Positions 50,540-59,865 are shown, counted from the first letter of the stretch. The stretch is DNA of 64,000 bases from Clostridia bacterium (GCA_017435865.1 JAFSEF010000051.1:33940-97939); one strand, 5' to 3'. The notes: generated from the sequence alone by a model not told the origin. Numbers and translations: made by a program.

Positions 50540-52330
50540 ATGATTATGGGTAAGAGAAAAATCATCCGCAAAGCCGCTACCGCTGCTGCACTGCTTGCAG
50601 GTGCTTATGTGTATCTGAACAAAACAGGTGAGATCGAACCGATCGGTTCCGAAAATTTCAAGGAATCCGTAACCAATTACGGCAAACAGAGAGCATGTCA
50701 GGAGCTCGACAAAACACTCACCAACGGTCTGACTCTTGTTGAAAAAATGCTGGCACTTCCTGCTAATACCGGCAAAGAAACCGCACAGTATTTCTATGAA
50801 GGAACTGAGGAATTTCTCGCCACCGCTGCAAAGGGTGCAAAGTGGTCACTGGGTTCTGCAAGTGCAAGCCTTGTTCCCGATGACTGGCAGACACATCCTT
50901 ATTTTCTCGGCGGTTATATGGTAGCTGAAAACGGCTTTACCAACCGTGTGGAACAGCTGATTGATGATATGCGCATCCGTTGCATTGCTCTGTCTGATAA
51001 CTCCGACCGCGGTGTTCATCTGTTTGGTACAATCGACTGCATCGGTTTTTCCAATAAGGATATCCGTGTGGTTCGTTCCATGGTTGCCGAAAAAGCAGCA
51101 AAAGAAGGTGTTAAGCTCGGCTCGGTCAATATGTTTTCCACCCATTGTCATTCCTGTATTGATACACAGGGTCTTTGGACCAAAACCGAAAACGGCGGAA
51201 AAATCCTTTCTAACCTCAAAAAATCCATTGCAGGCAAGGAAGTTGAACAGGGAACAGATCTTCATTTCCTTGAAGTGCTTTATGAACGTGCAGCCGATGC
51301 TTTGTGGAATGCTGTGCTTGATATGACTCCCGGTAAACTTACTTTTGCTCAAAAAGATATCGGCAGCGGTTATGTAGATAACCGTAACCGTCCTTCTGCT
51401 ACTGCACTTCCCACCATGCTCAACCGCTTTGTATTTACCCCCAACACCAAAAAGAAGGCTCCGACCATGATTGTTAACATCGGTGCACATCCCGATGTGG
51501 CAGGTCTTGCTTGCAATGACGGCTCTTCCAATGGTCGTGAAATCAGCGGTGACTACGTCTATTACCTCGGTGAAACACTTGCCGAATACGGCTACAACTG
51601 TATGTTCTTCAATGGTGCAATTGCAGGTATTTATATGGCAAGAGGGCTTTCCAACGACGGTATGCCCATGGAAAAACGCTATGAGCAGTCCGTCCGCTAT
51701 GGCAGAGAGCTTGCAAAAATTGCCATCGGCATGACGATGACTCAGGAAGAAATTGAAGCGGACATTGCTCTTTCTGAACCTGAAGTGATTGCAAAAGAAA
51801 AAGAACTCTGCGGTGATGCATATACTCTTTGGTATGAAAATTGGGAGCCTGTTGCCGAACGCAAACTCAATCCCAGACTCAACGTTCGTATACGCGAAAT
51901 GACCGTCCGCGTGAAAAATCCGCTGATCCGCATTGCCGGCAAGCTCAAAATGGCTAATTATGATTTCTATCGCAACGGCAGAGATTCTTATCTTGTCACC
52001 ACCGAAATCGGCTATATGGAATGGGATGATGTCAAAATCGCCATGGTACCGTGTGAGCTTGTTACCGACCTTTACAAAGGCGGTGCATCGCTTACCGCAC
52101 AGGGTTCCTGCAGAGGCTATGACTTCGGTTATCCCTGTCTTTGTGATATTTTCGGTGATGACCTCATCTGCTTCGGTCTTGCCAATGATGCTGTCGGCTA
52201 CATCGTGCCCGACAATGACTATTCCATGCGACTGTTGGACGGTCATTATCACGAAACCCTGTCCCTGGGTGACGAAACCGGTTCAACCCTCATCAAGTCT
52301 TTTATGGCACTCAAAAACGATCTGAAATAA
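50540..52330 (+). CDS. neutral ceramidase-like protein, paralogue 2
   Basis: This 596-residue protein has a signal-anchor helix near the N-terminus (AATAAALLAGAYVYL) and about 80 extra residues before the ceramidase-like domain. Matching landmarks are FSTHCHSCIDTQGLWTK (about 194-210), VNIGAHPDVAGLAC (about 313), CFGLANDAVGYIVPDNDYSM (about 544) and HYHETLSLGDETGS. Compared with paralogue 1, the zinc-loop Asn/Ala positions differ (THCHS against THNHA). ATG 50540 is close to the AAGGAG site; ATG 50546 is an equally good start. It probably acts at the membrane surface. Confidence 0.7.
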   Translation: MIMGKRKIIRKAATAAALLAGAYVYLNKTGEIEPIGSENFKESVTNYGKQRACQELDKTLTNGLTLVEKMLALPANTGKETAQYFYEGTEEFLATAAKGAKWSLGSASASLVPDDWQTHPYFLGGYMVAENGFTNRVEQLIDDMRIRCIALSDNSDRGVHLFGTIDCIGFSNKDIRVVRSMVAEKAAKEGVKLGSVNMFSTHCHSCIDTQGLWTKTENGGKILSNLKKSIAGKEVEQGTDLHFLEVLYERAADALWNAVLDMTPGKLTFAQKDIGSGYVDNRNRPSATALPTMLNRFVFTPNTKKKAPTMIVNIGAHPDVAGLACNDGSSNGREISGDYVYYLGETLAEYGYNCMFFNGAIAGIYMARGLSNDGMPMEKRYEQSVRYGRELAKIAIGMTMTQEEIEADIALSEPEVIAKEKELCGDAYTLWYENWEPVAERKLNPRLNVRIREMTVRVKNPLIRIAGKLKMANYDFYRNGRDSYLVTTEIGYMEWDDVKIAMVPCELVTDLYKGGASLTAQGSCRGYDFGYPCLCDIFGDDLICFGLANDAVGYIVPDNDYSMRLLDGHYHETLSLGDETGSTLIKSFMALKNDLK

Positions 52331-52344
52331 TCATCCATATGAAG

Positions 52345-52376
52345 AACGGAGCATCTCAGCTGATGCTCCGTTTTTG
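52345..52376. terminator. bidirectional terminator
   Basis: AACGGAGCATC pairs with GATGCTCCGTT, followed by TTT. Confidence 0.85.
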
Positions 52377-52378
52377 TA

Positions 52379-53182
52379 TTATTCGGTTCTGTCAAGAATC
52401 CTTTGTTTTAACGTGCTGTCAGGTGTCAGTGTGGCATTCCTGACTGCATTTTCTGTCTGTTTTGTACTTGCGGGGGAATCGGCCGTTACGGTCAGTCCAC
52501 TTGCAGTCTGCAAAACAGCAGTTTTTCTTTTTTTTGTATAAGCAATGCCGCCTGCCGTAATTGCAAGGATAACCATCACAGAGAACAGAACAAGAACCGC
52601 AAGTTGACTCTGTGAGGCTCCTTCATAGCTGATGTTTATCATATCACTGTCAATGGGTATTTCTTCAAGCGTATGCACAAAACCTTCGGAATAGTTGATC
52701 TGCACGGCATCACCGTATTTGTCTTCCAGTTGTTTTATAAACGTTCTGACTGTCTCATCATCCTTTTTGTCCTCAAGAAAATCAATCCCCACGTAATTTT
52801 CCATCTCATAAATTCCCATGGCACTCAGACCGAGTGAAGGATCGTAATTTGTAAAATAGGTGTTCATATATTCCTGAATCTCTTTCAGGTCATTGTAAGA
52901 GTACTTCTGCTGCACAAAGGATGCACTGCCGTCGTTTTCAATAAGAGAAAGGATCTCATTTTTTGTGCTTTCAAAATCCGCACTCTCTGCAATGCCGAAT
53001 GTCAGATTCATGCCGCCGTCCGTTGACCAGATGCCGCTGATGTAATCCGGATAATTTTCATACCATTCCTGATACAGATCCATTGCGTTTGCGTAAGGTG
53101 CTGTCGTTGCTTCTGCAGCAGTTGCAGAAATTGCAAACAGGAAAATAAAAAGGAAACTGAGAAAAATACATGGTTTTTTCAT
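52379..53182 (-). CDS. exported membrane protein cotranscribed with an ECF sigma factor
   Basis: This 267-residue protein has a cleavable-type signal peptide (MKKPCIFLSFLFIFLFAISATAAEA), an outside domain of about 170 residues, a membrane helix (about 192-213, LAVLVLFSVMVILAITAGGIAY), and a basic cytoplasmic tail of about 50 residues. There is no zinc-binding anti-sigma motif. Its ATGA overlap with the sigma-factor gene and its topology suggest it regulates or is regulated by that sigma factor, but it matches no anti-sigma family I know. Confidence 0.65.
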   Translation of the reverse strand: MKKPCIFLSFLFIFLFAISATAAEATTAPYANAMDLYQEWYENYPDYISGIWSTDGGMNLTFGIAESADFESTKNEILSLIENDGSASFVQQKYSYNDLKEIQEYMNTYFTNYDPSLGLSAMGIYEMENYVGIDFLEDKKDDETVRTFIKQLEDKYGDAVQINYSEGFVHTLEEIPIDSDMINISYEGASQSQLAVLVLFSVMVILAITAGGIAYTKKRKTAVLQTASGLTVTADSPASTKQTENAVRNATLTPDSTLKQRILDRTE

Positions 53183-53706
53183 TTTGTTTGTCCTCCGTTG
53201 AGTTCATTTTTCAATGTCGCGATTGTCTTTCGGTATTTGCGATAAACCGAAGGCAGGGAAGACGCTGTTATGTCAGCGATCTGCTGAAAACCAAGGCCGG
53301 CATTCAATCGCAGGGTGAGTATTTCACGTTGATCAACCGGCAGCTTGCACAATGCATTCTCAAGATCAATGCGTGTGTCCAGCCAAAGCTCATTGTTTCG
53401 CAGATCACTGCAGATTGCCGACAGATCGCATTCGGAATTTCGCTTTTTTCGCAATTCGTCGATGGCAGCATTGTGGGCGGTACGGAATATCCATGCCCGT
53501 ACATTTTTGACCGAAGTCGAGGGTGGTGTGCTGTAAAGCTTCAAAAATACCTCCTGCATCAGATCCTCTGCGGTTGCTCTGTTTTGCACAATGCGGCAAA
53601 TGACCGTATATACGGGTATTTTCAGTTCCTCATAAAGCTGTGTGAATGCACTCCGATCTCCATCGCGGATCTCACACAAGAGATCATACAGCGTTTTATC
53701 ATCCAT
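53179..53706 (-). CDS. ECF-type RNA polymerase sigma factor
   Basis: This 175-residue protein has only sigma regions 2 and 4. Region 2 includes AEDLMQEVFLKLYSTPPSTSVKNVRAWIFRTAHNAAIDELRKKR (about 46-89). Region 4 includes LPVDQREILTLRLNAGLGFQQIADITASSLPSVYRKYRKTIATLK (about 123-167). It would redirect RNA polymerase to a small stress or envelope regulon. ATG 53706 follows AAAGGAGG. The next gene overlaps it by four bases. Confidence 0.93.
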   Translation of the reverse strand: MDDKTLYDLLCEIRDGDRSAFTQLYEELKIPVYTVICRIVQNRATAEDLMQEVFLKLYSTPPSTSVKNVRAWIFRTAHNAAIDELRKKRNSECDLSAICSDLRNNELWLDTRIDLENALCKLPVDQREILTLRLNAGLGFQQIADITASSLPSVYRKYRKTIATLKNELNGGQTK

Positions 53707-53788
53707 CTTCTGTGCCTCCTTTCAGGTTTCTTATCGGGCCCGTCAATAACTATGACGAACGAGGAGCCGATATTTTTCACTCTTTATG

Positions 53789-53820
53789 AAAAAAAACGAC
53801 AGACTTTATAGCCTGCCGTC
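53789..53820 (-). terminator. terminator of the MBL-fold gene
   Basis: On the minus strand, ACGGCAGGC pairs with GTCTGTCGT (two G-U) around TATAAA, followed by TTTTTTTT. Confidence 0.8.
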
Positions 53821-53826
53821 TGTGAT

Positions 53827-54816
53827 TCAATGAATATTTTCGGTCAGAACAACCTCGCCGCTGTCAGTGATGGTTGCAATGATTCCGTTGCGGTTGACGG
53901 TTGCATAAATCGGCACTTTTGCCGTCATGGTCAGATTCCATTTGACATTGGGGTAGATTTTTCCGAGCGTATTGGTTACAATGGCGATTTCAGGTTTGAG
54001 TGCTCTGAGGAAATGCATGGAGCTTGAACCGAAATAACCGTGATGTCCGATTTTGAGCAAATCCACATCACCGATCTGTTCGGCAAGAATATCTTCAAGT
54101 CCTGTTGTTGTTGAAATGTCTGCTGCAAGGAAAACAATATATCCTTCTTTTTCGAGTTTCATGCCCACACTTTCGGCATTGTTTCCCTCATCGGACATGA
54201 TCTCGACAGGGGTTTCGGTATTATATAAAGTGATTTCAAAATCTCCGAAGGTGAACTCTTCAGGCAAGTCGCTGACCCATGGGGTATTTGCTTTTTGTGC
54301 CTTTTCAATGATGCGATCATAGATACCGGGCACATCCCAGATCTCAATTTCGTAGTCATGCAGGACACTTAATGAAAGCTCTTTCATATACAAAGTGCCG
54401 ATTTCAATACTTTCATCAGCGAGAATTGCTTCTGCGTTTCCTGCGTGGTCATAGTGCTGATGGGTCAAAAACATAAAGTCAAGTTTTGCAATGCCGTTTT
54501 CGTCTGTGCAAACTTTTTTAATATAAGAAAGAACCTGTTCTTCAAAACCCTCGTAGTCCACATTCTTACGGGGATTGTTGTTGCCTTCACCTGCATCCAC
54601 AAGTGCAAAATGACCGTTGCTTTCAAGCAAAATGCAGTCCGAACAACCTGTGTGTAAAAAATGGATACGATCATCGCCGTCAGCAAGGTCAAATTGTTCA
54701 TTTGTTATCTCATATCTTGTTTCATAAATATCACACAGGACCAAAGTCATCATGTCCAGAATGAAAATCAAAAACATGAACGGAACTATGATCCATGTTG
54801 CAACTTTTTTTGCCAT
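53827..54816 (-). CDS. membrane-anchored MBL-fold hydrolase
   Basis: This 329-residue protein has one N-terminal membrane helix (about 8-30) and a metallo-beta-lactamase domain: DCILLESNGHFALVDAG, the metal motif TLTHQHYDHAG-type (FLTHQHYDHAGN, about 116-127), VFLAADIS, and LLKIGHHGYFGSSS. It resembles the stand-alone ComEC/Rec2-type hydrolases of Clostridia, whose substrate is unproven (nucleic acid or phosphodiester). It faces outside if the anchor is uncleaved. A ComEA-like gene lies 4.5 kb away. Confidence 0.85.
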   Translation of the reverse strand: MAKKVATWIIVPFMFLIFILDMMTLVLCDIYETRYEITNEQFDLADGDDRIHFLHTGCSDCILLESNGHFALVDAGEGNNNPRKNVDYEGFEEQVLSYIKKVCTDENGIAKLDFMFLTHQHYDHAGNAEAILADESIEIGTLYMKELSLSVLHDYEIEIWDVPGIYDRIIEKAQKANTPWVSDLPEEFTFGDFEITLYNTETPVEIMSDEGNNAESVGMKLEKEGYIVFLAADISTTTGLEDILAEQIGDVDLLKIGHHGYFGSSSMHFLRALKPEIAIVTNTLGKIYPNVKWNLTMTAKVPIYATVNRNGIIATITDSGEVVLTENIH

Positions 54817-54915
54817 ATTTATACCATCCGTCTGTAATGTCCGTTTGCTCGGAATATTATATTACCACAAAAGTAAAAAAAAGCAAATAGAAAAAACAAT
54901 TTTTTTAAATTTTAC

Positions 54916-54944
54916 TTGTAAGTTTTTCAGAAATGCGGTATGAT
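54916..54944 (+). promoter_or_regulatory. promoter of the SulP-like gene
   Basis: TTGTAA (54916-54921), 17 bases, TATGAT (54939-54944). Confidence 0.6.
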
Positions 54945-54976
54945 AAAACGGACTAATCGGGAAAACAGGAGTTGTC

Positions 54977-56122
54977 ATGAAAAACAAATTGTCGCAACTG
55001 AATGAACAACAAAAAGATCTGCTGCAAGGATTCTGTGCCGCTTTGTATATTTTTCCGCTTTCACTTTGTGTCGGTGTACTGTCGGGAATCGGAGTGTTCG
55101 GCGGTACTGTTGCAGGTATGGTCGGATGTTTGCTGAATGCAGTCGGGGGAGTCAGTTTTGTGCCTTGCTGGATGCTTTTTATGCCGGCTTTTTTTGTGAT
55201 CAAAGAATTCGGGTCCGGTTTTGCGTTTGCTGCAATGCTGATCGGTGCCGTCCTGTTTGCTGTGCTGCAAGCAATTCTGCGTAAGAAAAAGATCAGCATT
55301 CAGATGACAGATGCCGCTGTTGCAGGACTTGCGTTGGGGGCCGCTTTTTTAACAACTGTTATTCTTACCAAAGATTATTTCGGGATTGCCGCTTCCGGAA
55401 ATACCGCGATTGAAATGCTGCAGTCTTATCGCTCAAACGGCTTCCACGCCAATTGGCGCGGTGTTTTGTACGGTACCATCACGCTTGTAATTATGATTAC
55501 CTGGCCGCGAAAATTCCGGACATTCAAAAAATATATTCCGGCTCCTTTGATGGCGATTGTGATTCCGCTTGTAATTAATATGTTGCTCAATTATGAAGCG
55601 TATCGTACACCTGTATACGAAACAGGAGCTTATTCTCTGCAGGATCTCAACCGCTTGTTTGACTTTTCTGCCAACACGCATTCATGGTGGTTGCTGCCTG
55701 TGGTCGGTATCGGATTTTGTGTCTGTAATATGACAGCTTTTTTATTCAATCAGCAGGATTCAACCGACCGATCGCAAGCGATTTCCCATTTGCTGACATC
55801 TGTTGTGTGTTTGCCCTTAAAACCTTATGAATACAGTTCAAAATCTGTCCTTGGAGGCATTGTCGGTGCACTTACGGTGCTGCTTGTTTCCTTTGCTTTT
55901 CCGGTTATCTCTCGTATTCCCACACACTCAATGGCAGTTGTGCTCATTACACTCGGATGGCAAAGTGTGCCGTGGGGGAAAATTAAAAAGTCTTTTCTGG
56001 GCGGTATCACAGACATAACTGCATTGCTGTTGTGTTTTGCCTGCTTTGTCGCGGCAGATCCCATACTTGCATTTTTGCCGCCTTTGGTTTCGGTTCTTGA
56101 CAAAAAAAAGATTTCAGAATGA
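54977..56122 (+). CDS. SulP-like membrane transporter
   Basis: This 381-residue protein has about ten hydrophobic helices and no STAS domain. The N-terminal helix LQGFCAALYIFPLSLCVGVLSGIGVFGGTVAG and the late segment HSMAVVLITLGWQSVPWGKIKKSFLGGITDITALLLCFACFVAADPILAF resemble the SulP anion-transporter core, as does PAPLMAIVIPL in mid-protein. The match is weak, and another transporter family of similar inverted-repeat fold is possible. The substrate is unknown. Confidence 0.5.
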   Translation: MKNKLSQLNEQQKDLLQGFCAALYIFPLSLCVGVLSGIGVFGGTVAGMVGCLLNAVGGVSFVPCWMLFMPAFFVIKEFGSGFAFAAMLIGAVLFAVLQAILRKKKISIQMTDAAVAGLALGAAFLTTVILTKDYFGIAASGNTAIEMLQSYRSNGFHANWRGVLYGTITLVIMITWPRKFRTFKKYIPAPLMAIVIPLVINMLLNYEAYRTPVYETGAYSLQDLNRLFDFSANTHSWWLLPVVGIGFCVCNMTAFLFNQQDSTDRSQAISHLLTSVVCLPLKPYEYSSKSVLGGIVGALTVLLVSFAFPVISRIPTHSMAVVLITLGWQSVPWGKIKKSFLGGITDITALLLCFACFVAADPILAFLPPLVSVLDKKKISE

Positions 56123-56143
56123 ACAGATCTTTTTTGTCGAAAG

Positions 56144-56172
56144 TTGACTTTGAAAGCTGAATATGATATGAT
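56144..56172 (+). promoter_or_regulatory. promoter of the zinc-ribbon/ComEA operon
   Basis: TTGACT (56144-56149), 17 bases, TATGAT (56167-56172). Confidence 0.7.
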
Positions 56173-56213
56173 ACTGTAAAGAATTATATTATAAATTATA
56201 GGGAGGTTATTCT

Positions 56214-58346
56214 ATGGTATGTAAAAACTGCGGTCAGCAGAATGCTCCCACGGATGTTTTTTGCACACATTGCGGCACTTTGCTTGCTGTGAATGCGAAT
56301 GAAAGAATTGTTGCGGATTGTCCTGTCTGCAATCTCGAAAATGATATAACGGATAAGTATTGTTTCAGATGCGGTTCTTCTTTGAAAAAAGCATCTGTTC
56401 GCAAAATATCTGTCGGTCCTGCTGTTTCTGTACCCATACAGCAGGAGGTTGCCGTTCCCGTACAGCAGGAAGCATCTGTTGCCGAATCAGAAGAGTCCAG
56501 ACCTGTTATGTCAAAGACTTTGTTTGAGCCTGTTTCTTATGCGCAACCGGTGGTCGAAACGCCTGTGACTGAAACTGTAAAAGCGGATTATCCGGAAACT
56601 GAAGAAGATGCTTTTGTTGCTTTTACTCCTTCCGTTAAAAAGCCGCGTGTTTCTTGTCCTCATTGCGGAGCAAAAAATGATGCAGATGCAATGTATTGTC
56701 GCGATTGTGCACAATCCATGACAATTCCTAAACGCAAAAAACTTGCAGATATTCCCGATGGTGATTTTGAAGAAAAGAAAATAAAAAAATCATCAAAGAA
56801 GAAAGCTTCCGTTCCTGCATTGCTTTTGAAGAAAGTATTGCAGGGCAAAAAGAAGAAGCCGGTAGCAAAGAACACAAAACGTACAACCAAAAAACAAAAG
56901 TCTTTGCCTGTCAGGAATCTTGCAATGATCGCAGTTGTATTGTTTGCTGCCGTTCTTGTAATTTTTGCAGGTGCTTCCGTTGCAGACAGCGGAAATTCCG
57001 ATTTTATATACGACAAGCACGATTTCCGTTTTGATTTTTCTGCAGGCACAGGCTCTTTCTCCCTGTTTGTCAACGGTGAATCGGTTGGATCGCTTCCTGC
57101 AAAAGATGTACCGGGCACAGTTTACTATGATCTCAACAATACCTGCGGCGTTTTTGCACTTCCCGTGCAGGCAAACGGTGCGGCTGCAACTGCAGTGTAT
57201 TATTTTGACAAAAACGGCATGACCCGACTTCTTGATAATGTCAATTCGGTCATTTACCTGTCTGCCGAAGGTACGGCAATGCTTTATATTGACTCAAAAG
57301 CAGCATTGTCTTTGTATAATATCGAAGAACAAACAAACGTCACCATTGCAGAAAACGGCAAATACGTGTCGGGAGCCTATGCCATTTCACCTGACGGTGA
57401 GTATGTAATGTATTGTTTCCGCAACGATTCCAAGACCAATACCGTCTGTGCTTACAGCAACGGAGAACACAAAGAAATTTGTACAAGCGGTGTGCCTGTT
57501 GCAATTACCAACGGCGGCAAGCAGGTTTATTATCTGACAGTGCTGAACAATACTTATGATTTTTACAGCACTTCATTCAAAAAGCCTGCCAAGTTCAACA
57601 AGATTGCATCTTCTGTCTATGCATCTTCCATCAAACTGAATCAGGATATGAGTGAAATCCTGTTCTCCCTTATTGACGGCAGCACATATTATTCAAAAGC
57701 AGGTAAGCAGGCAGAACGCATTACTGCAGCAAGTCTGTATCCTGTTATGTGCAATGTTGTCAACTTCAAAAACTGCTCCGGCATTGCGACTGTGTACGGT
57801 ATGCAGGACTTCTTTGACAGTTTCTGGATCGGAGAAAGAGGTCTGTATGTTGCATTAAAGGGACATGAACCCCGTATGCTTGTTGCCAATATGCTTGACT
57901 ATGACATTTCAACAGACGGGCAGACTCTTACTTATGCTGATGCGGACGGCAAACTCTATATCCGTAACCTGAAAACAATTGAAGATGATGCCGCTGCGTT
58001 GGCTGAAAATGTAACAGCGGTTTCTATTACCGGCAACGGCGAATCAGTTTACTACATCAACAGTGTTCTTGCACTTTGCAGTGTCAATGATGCAGGTGAA
58101 AGCATTCTTATTGACCAGAATGTTGACGGCATCAAATGTTCCGAAAAGAGCGTATTTTATAAGAGTGTCAGCAGAACGCAGGAGTATGCAGTCAGCATCT
58201 GTTCTAACGAAAAAGAAGGCAAGCTGATTTCCAATTCCGTGCAGAGCTTCCTGATTTCAGACGGTTGTGTCTATTACACTTCCGGTGACGGTCAGCATCT
58301 TTATTACAGCAAAAACGGCACCCGCAATTTTAAACAGTTGTATTGA
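56214..58346 (+). CDS. multi-zinc-ribbon membrane protein with a propeller-like outer domain
   Basis: This 710-residue protein starts with two zinc ribbons (CKNCG/CTHCG at 3-20 and CPVC/CFRCG about 40-57), has a low-complexity stretch, a third ribbon (CPHCG/CRDC, about 148-165), and a Lys-rich segment. One membrane helix follows (NLAMIAVVLFAAVLVIFAGASV, about 238-259), then about 440 outside residues of repeating YYF/YIS-type beta strands, similar to DUF5050/TolB-like propellers. Ribbons face the cytoplasm. It is probably a sensor or scaffold; no enzyme motif is seen. It is cotranscribed with the ComEA-like gene. Confidence 0.75.
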   Translation: MVCKNCGQQNAPTDVFCTHCGTLLAVNANERIVADCPVCNLENDITDKYCFRCGSSLKKASVRKISVGPAVSVPIQQEVAVPVQQEASVAESEESRPVMSKTLFEPVSYAQPVVETPVTETVKADYPETEEDAFVAFTPSVKKPRVSCPHCGAKNDADAMYCRDCAQSMTIPKRKKLADIPDGDFEEKKIKKSSKKKASVPALLLKKVLQGKKKKPVAKNTKRTTKKQKSLPVRNLAMIAVVLFAAVLVIFAGASVADSGNSDFIYDKHDFRFDFSAGTGSFSLFVNGESVGSLPAKDVPGTVYYDLNNTCGVFALPVQANGAAATAVYYFDKNGMTRLLDNVNSVIYLSAEGTAMLYIDSKAALSLYNIEEQTNVTIAENGKYVSGAYAISPDGEYVMYCFRNDSKTNTVCAYSNGEHKEICTSGVPVAITNGGKQVYYLTVLNNTYDFYSTSFKKPAKFNKIASSVYASSIKLNQDMSEILFSLIDGSTYYSKAGKQAERITAASLYPVMCNVVNFKNCSGIATVYGMQDFFDSFWIGERGLYVALKGHEPRMLVANMLDYDISTDGQTLTYADADGKLYIRNLKTIEDDAAALAENVTAVSITGNGESVYYINSVLALCSVNDAGESILIDQNVDGIKCSEKSVFYKSVSRTQEYAVSICSNEKEGKLISNSVQSFLISDGCVYYTSGDGQHLYYSKNGTRNFKQLY

Positions 58347-58369
58347 CCATAAAATAATGAGGTTCTTGA

Positions 58370-58843
58370 GTGATGGCACCTGATGAACGAAAATCATTGG
58401 AAGAATACGGCTTAAAAATTGAAAAACCGTACAAGCAGGATCCTATAAGTTCTGCAGGTGCCTTCCGACTGCTGTTGCTGATTTTTTGTGTACTGTCCTG
58501 TACGTTGTTGGTACAGCAGGTTATTTACCATGAAGCTTCTTCGCGGTTGGATACAGCGGTTTCGGTTGTCAGTTATTCTGCACAACAAAGTGAAGCAGCA
58601 AGTTATGAAGCTGTTGAAGCGGCAAATGCACCTGTGAATATCAATACAGCAGACCTCGTTGAGCTTTGTCGGCTTCCCGGAATCGGCGAAGCAAAAGCAC
58701 AAGCTATTATTGATTACAGGACCGAAAACGGATTGTTTACCTACCCTGAAGAGATTATGAATGTCAGCGGAATCGGTGAAGGGATATTTGAAAATATCCG
58801 CTCGCAGATCATTTTGTCTGATGAAGTGAGTACAACAGAATAA
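58370..58843 (+). CDS. ComEA-like helix-hairpin-helix protein
   Basis: This 157-residue protein has one membrane helix (about 30-50), a short spacer, and two helix-hairpin-helix motifs (VNINTADLVELCRLPGIGEAKAQAIIDYR and YPEEIMNVSGIGEGIFENIRSQI, about 91-148). It is the layout of the competence DNA receptor ComEA, which holds double-stranded DNA outside the membrane. No ComEC or ComEB gene is adjacent, so its role in uptake is not certain. GTG 58370 and ATG 58373 are both possible starts. Confidence 0.88.
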   Translation: MMAPDERKSLEEYGLKIEKPYKQDPISSAGAFRLLLLIFCVLSCTLLVQQVIYHEASSRLDTAVSVVSYSAQQSEAASYEAVEAANAPVNINTADLVELCRLPGIGEAKAQAIIDYRTENGLFTYPEEIMNVSGIGEGIFENIRSQIILSDEVSTTE

Positions 58844-58847
58844 TGAA

Positions 58848-58886
58848 AAAGGTGATTTTCAATTTGCTTGAAAATCACCTTTTTGT
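58848..58886. terminator. bidirectional terminator
   Basis: AAAAAGGTGATTTTCAA pairs with its exact complement around a five-base loop. It serves the ComEA operon and the convergent hydrolase gene. Confidence 0.9.
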
Positions 58887-58905
58887 CTTAATGATATCCG
58901 GATTG

Positions 58906-59865
58906 TTATTGTTGTATTGCAATGTATTTTGCAATGAAGGACTTGCATGCTGCATGGTAAATATCGGGTGCAATATCTACCGAATTTGCGTGTTCTGCTC
59001 CGTCAATGGTCAGTCTTTCTTTTTCACAGGAAGCAGCCTCATACAGTGCATCACGCATTCTGAACGGCACAAAGGTGTCATCTGCACCGTGAATAAACAG
59101 GGTAGGGACCTTCGATTTTGCAACTTGATCGATCGGATTGTTGTCTTTGATATTCCAACCCGCACGCAGTTTATACCACTTTTCAGGAGCCGCGAGTGCC
59201 CACGGTGCTTTGAATCCGATCGTTTGTGCTACGACATTGTTGAACTGTTCCCAACAAGATGAAAAACCGCAATCCTCAATCAGACATTTTACATTTGAAG
59301 GACATTCAGCTTCGCCCGTAACATTCATAAGCGTTGCAGCACCCATGGAAATACCGTGCAGAATGATCTGTGCGGTGGGATCGTCGTTTACCACATGATG
59401 AATCCAGTCGAGAATATCAAGTCTTTCGAGCCAACCCATCGTGCAGGCTTTGTGCTCGCTTTTGTCGTGTGCTCTTGCACAAGGGGCAATGATGTTGAAG
59501 CCGTAGCTGTAATATCGTCTTGCCATGGAGGACATCTGATGCGGACGCGAGGTATAACCATGGCAAAGAATTGCCCATTTGTTGCTCGGCTTCGGCTGAC
59601 GGATTACATAAGCGTAAATCGCTTTGCCGTCGCGGTTCATAATGGTTTCGCATTGCTCTGCCATTGCCTCAAACCATTCTCCGTCACCGCAGTTTTCAAA
59701 ATTATTTTTACGGATTTCTTTCAATCTTTTCGGATCGGGATCATTTTTTGGCAATTCAAATTTTCCTCTGAAATCCGACAAAAGCAAAAAATGCGAAAGT
59801 TCACAGTAAGCAAGTGTCAGAATACCGGCACCAACAGCGGCACCTGTCAAAAGCTTTTTCATCAT
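58906..59865 (-). CDS. membrane-anchored alpha/beta hydrolase
   Basis: This 319-residue serine hydrolase has an N-terminal anchor helix (LLTGAAVGAGILTLAYCELSHFLLL). The oxyanion segment is WAILCHGYTSRP (about 96), the nucleophile elbow is LHGISMGAAT (about 172), the acid is Asp in FIHGADDTFVPF (about 262), and the His is in IDGAEHANSV (about 297). It resembles the YqkD/FrsA-like exported hydrolases (S9/alpha-beta hydrolase group). The substrate, ester or peptide, is unknown. A GGAGG site precedes ATG 59865. Confidence 0.88.
   Translation of the reverse strand: MMKKLLTGAAVGAGILTLAYCELSHFLLLSDFRGKFELPKNDPDPKRLKEIRKNNFENCGDGEWFEAMAEQCETIMNRDGKAIYAYVIRQPKPSNKWAILCHGYTSRPHQMSSMARRYYSYGFNIIAPCARAHDKSEHKACTMGWLERLDILDWIHHVVNDDPTAQIILHGISMGAATLMNVTGEAECPSNVKCLIEDCGFSSCWEQFNNVVAQTIGFKAPWALAAPEKWYKLRAGWNIKDNNPIDQVAKSKVPTLFIHGADDTFVPFRMRDALYEAASCEKERLTIDGAEHANSVDIAPDIYHAACKSFIAKYIAIQQ

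Noticed and set aside
50846-52252. 468-residue minus-strand frame across the second ceramidase-like gene
   Set aside because: Antisense shadow with Cys/His/Phe-rich low-quality composition. The plus-strand frame carries the family motifs.
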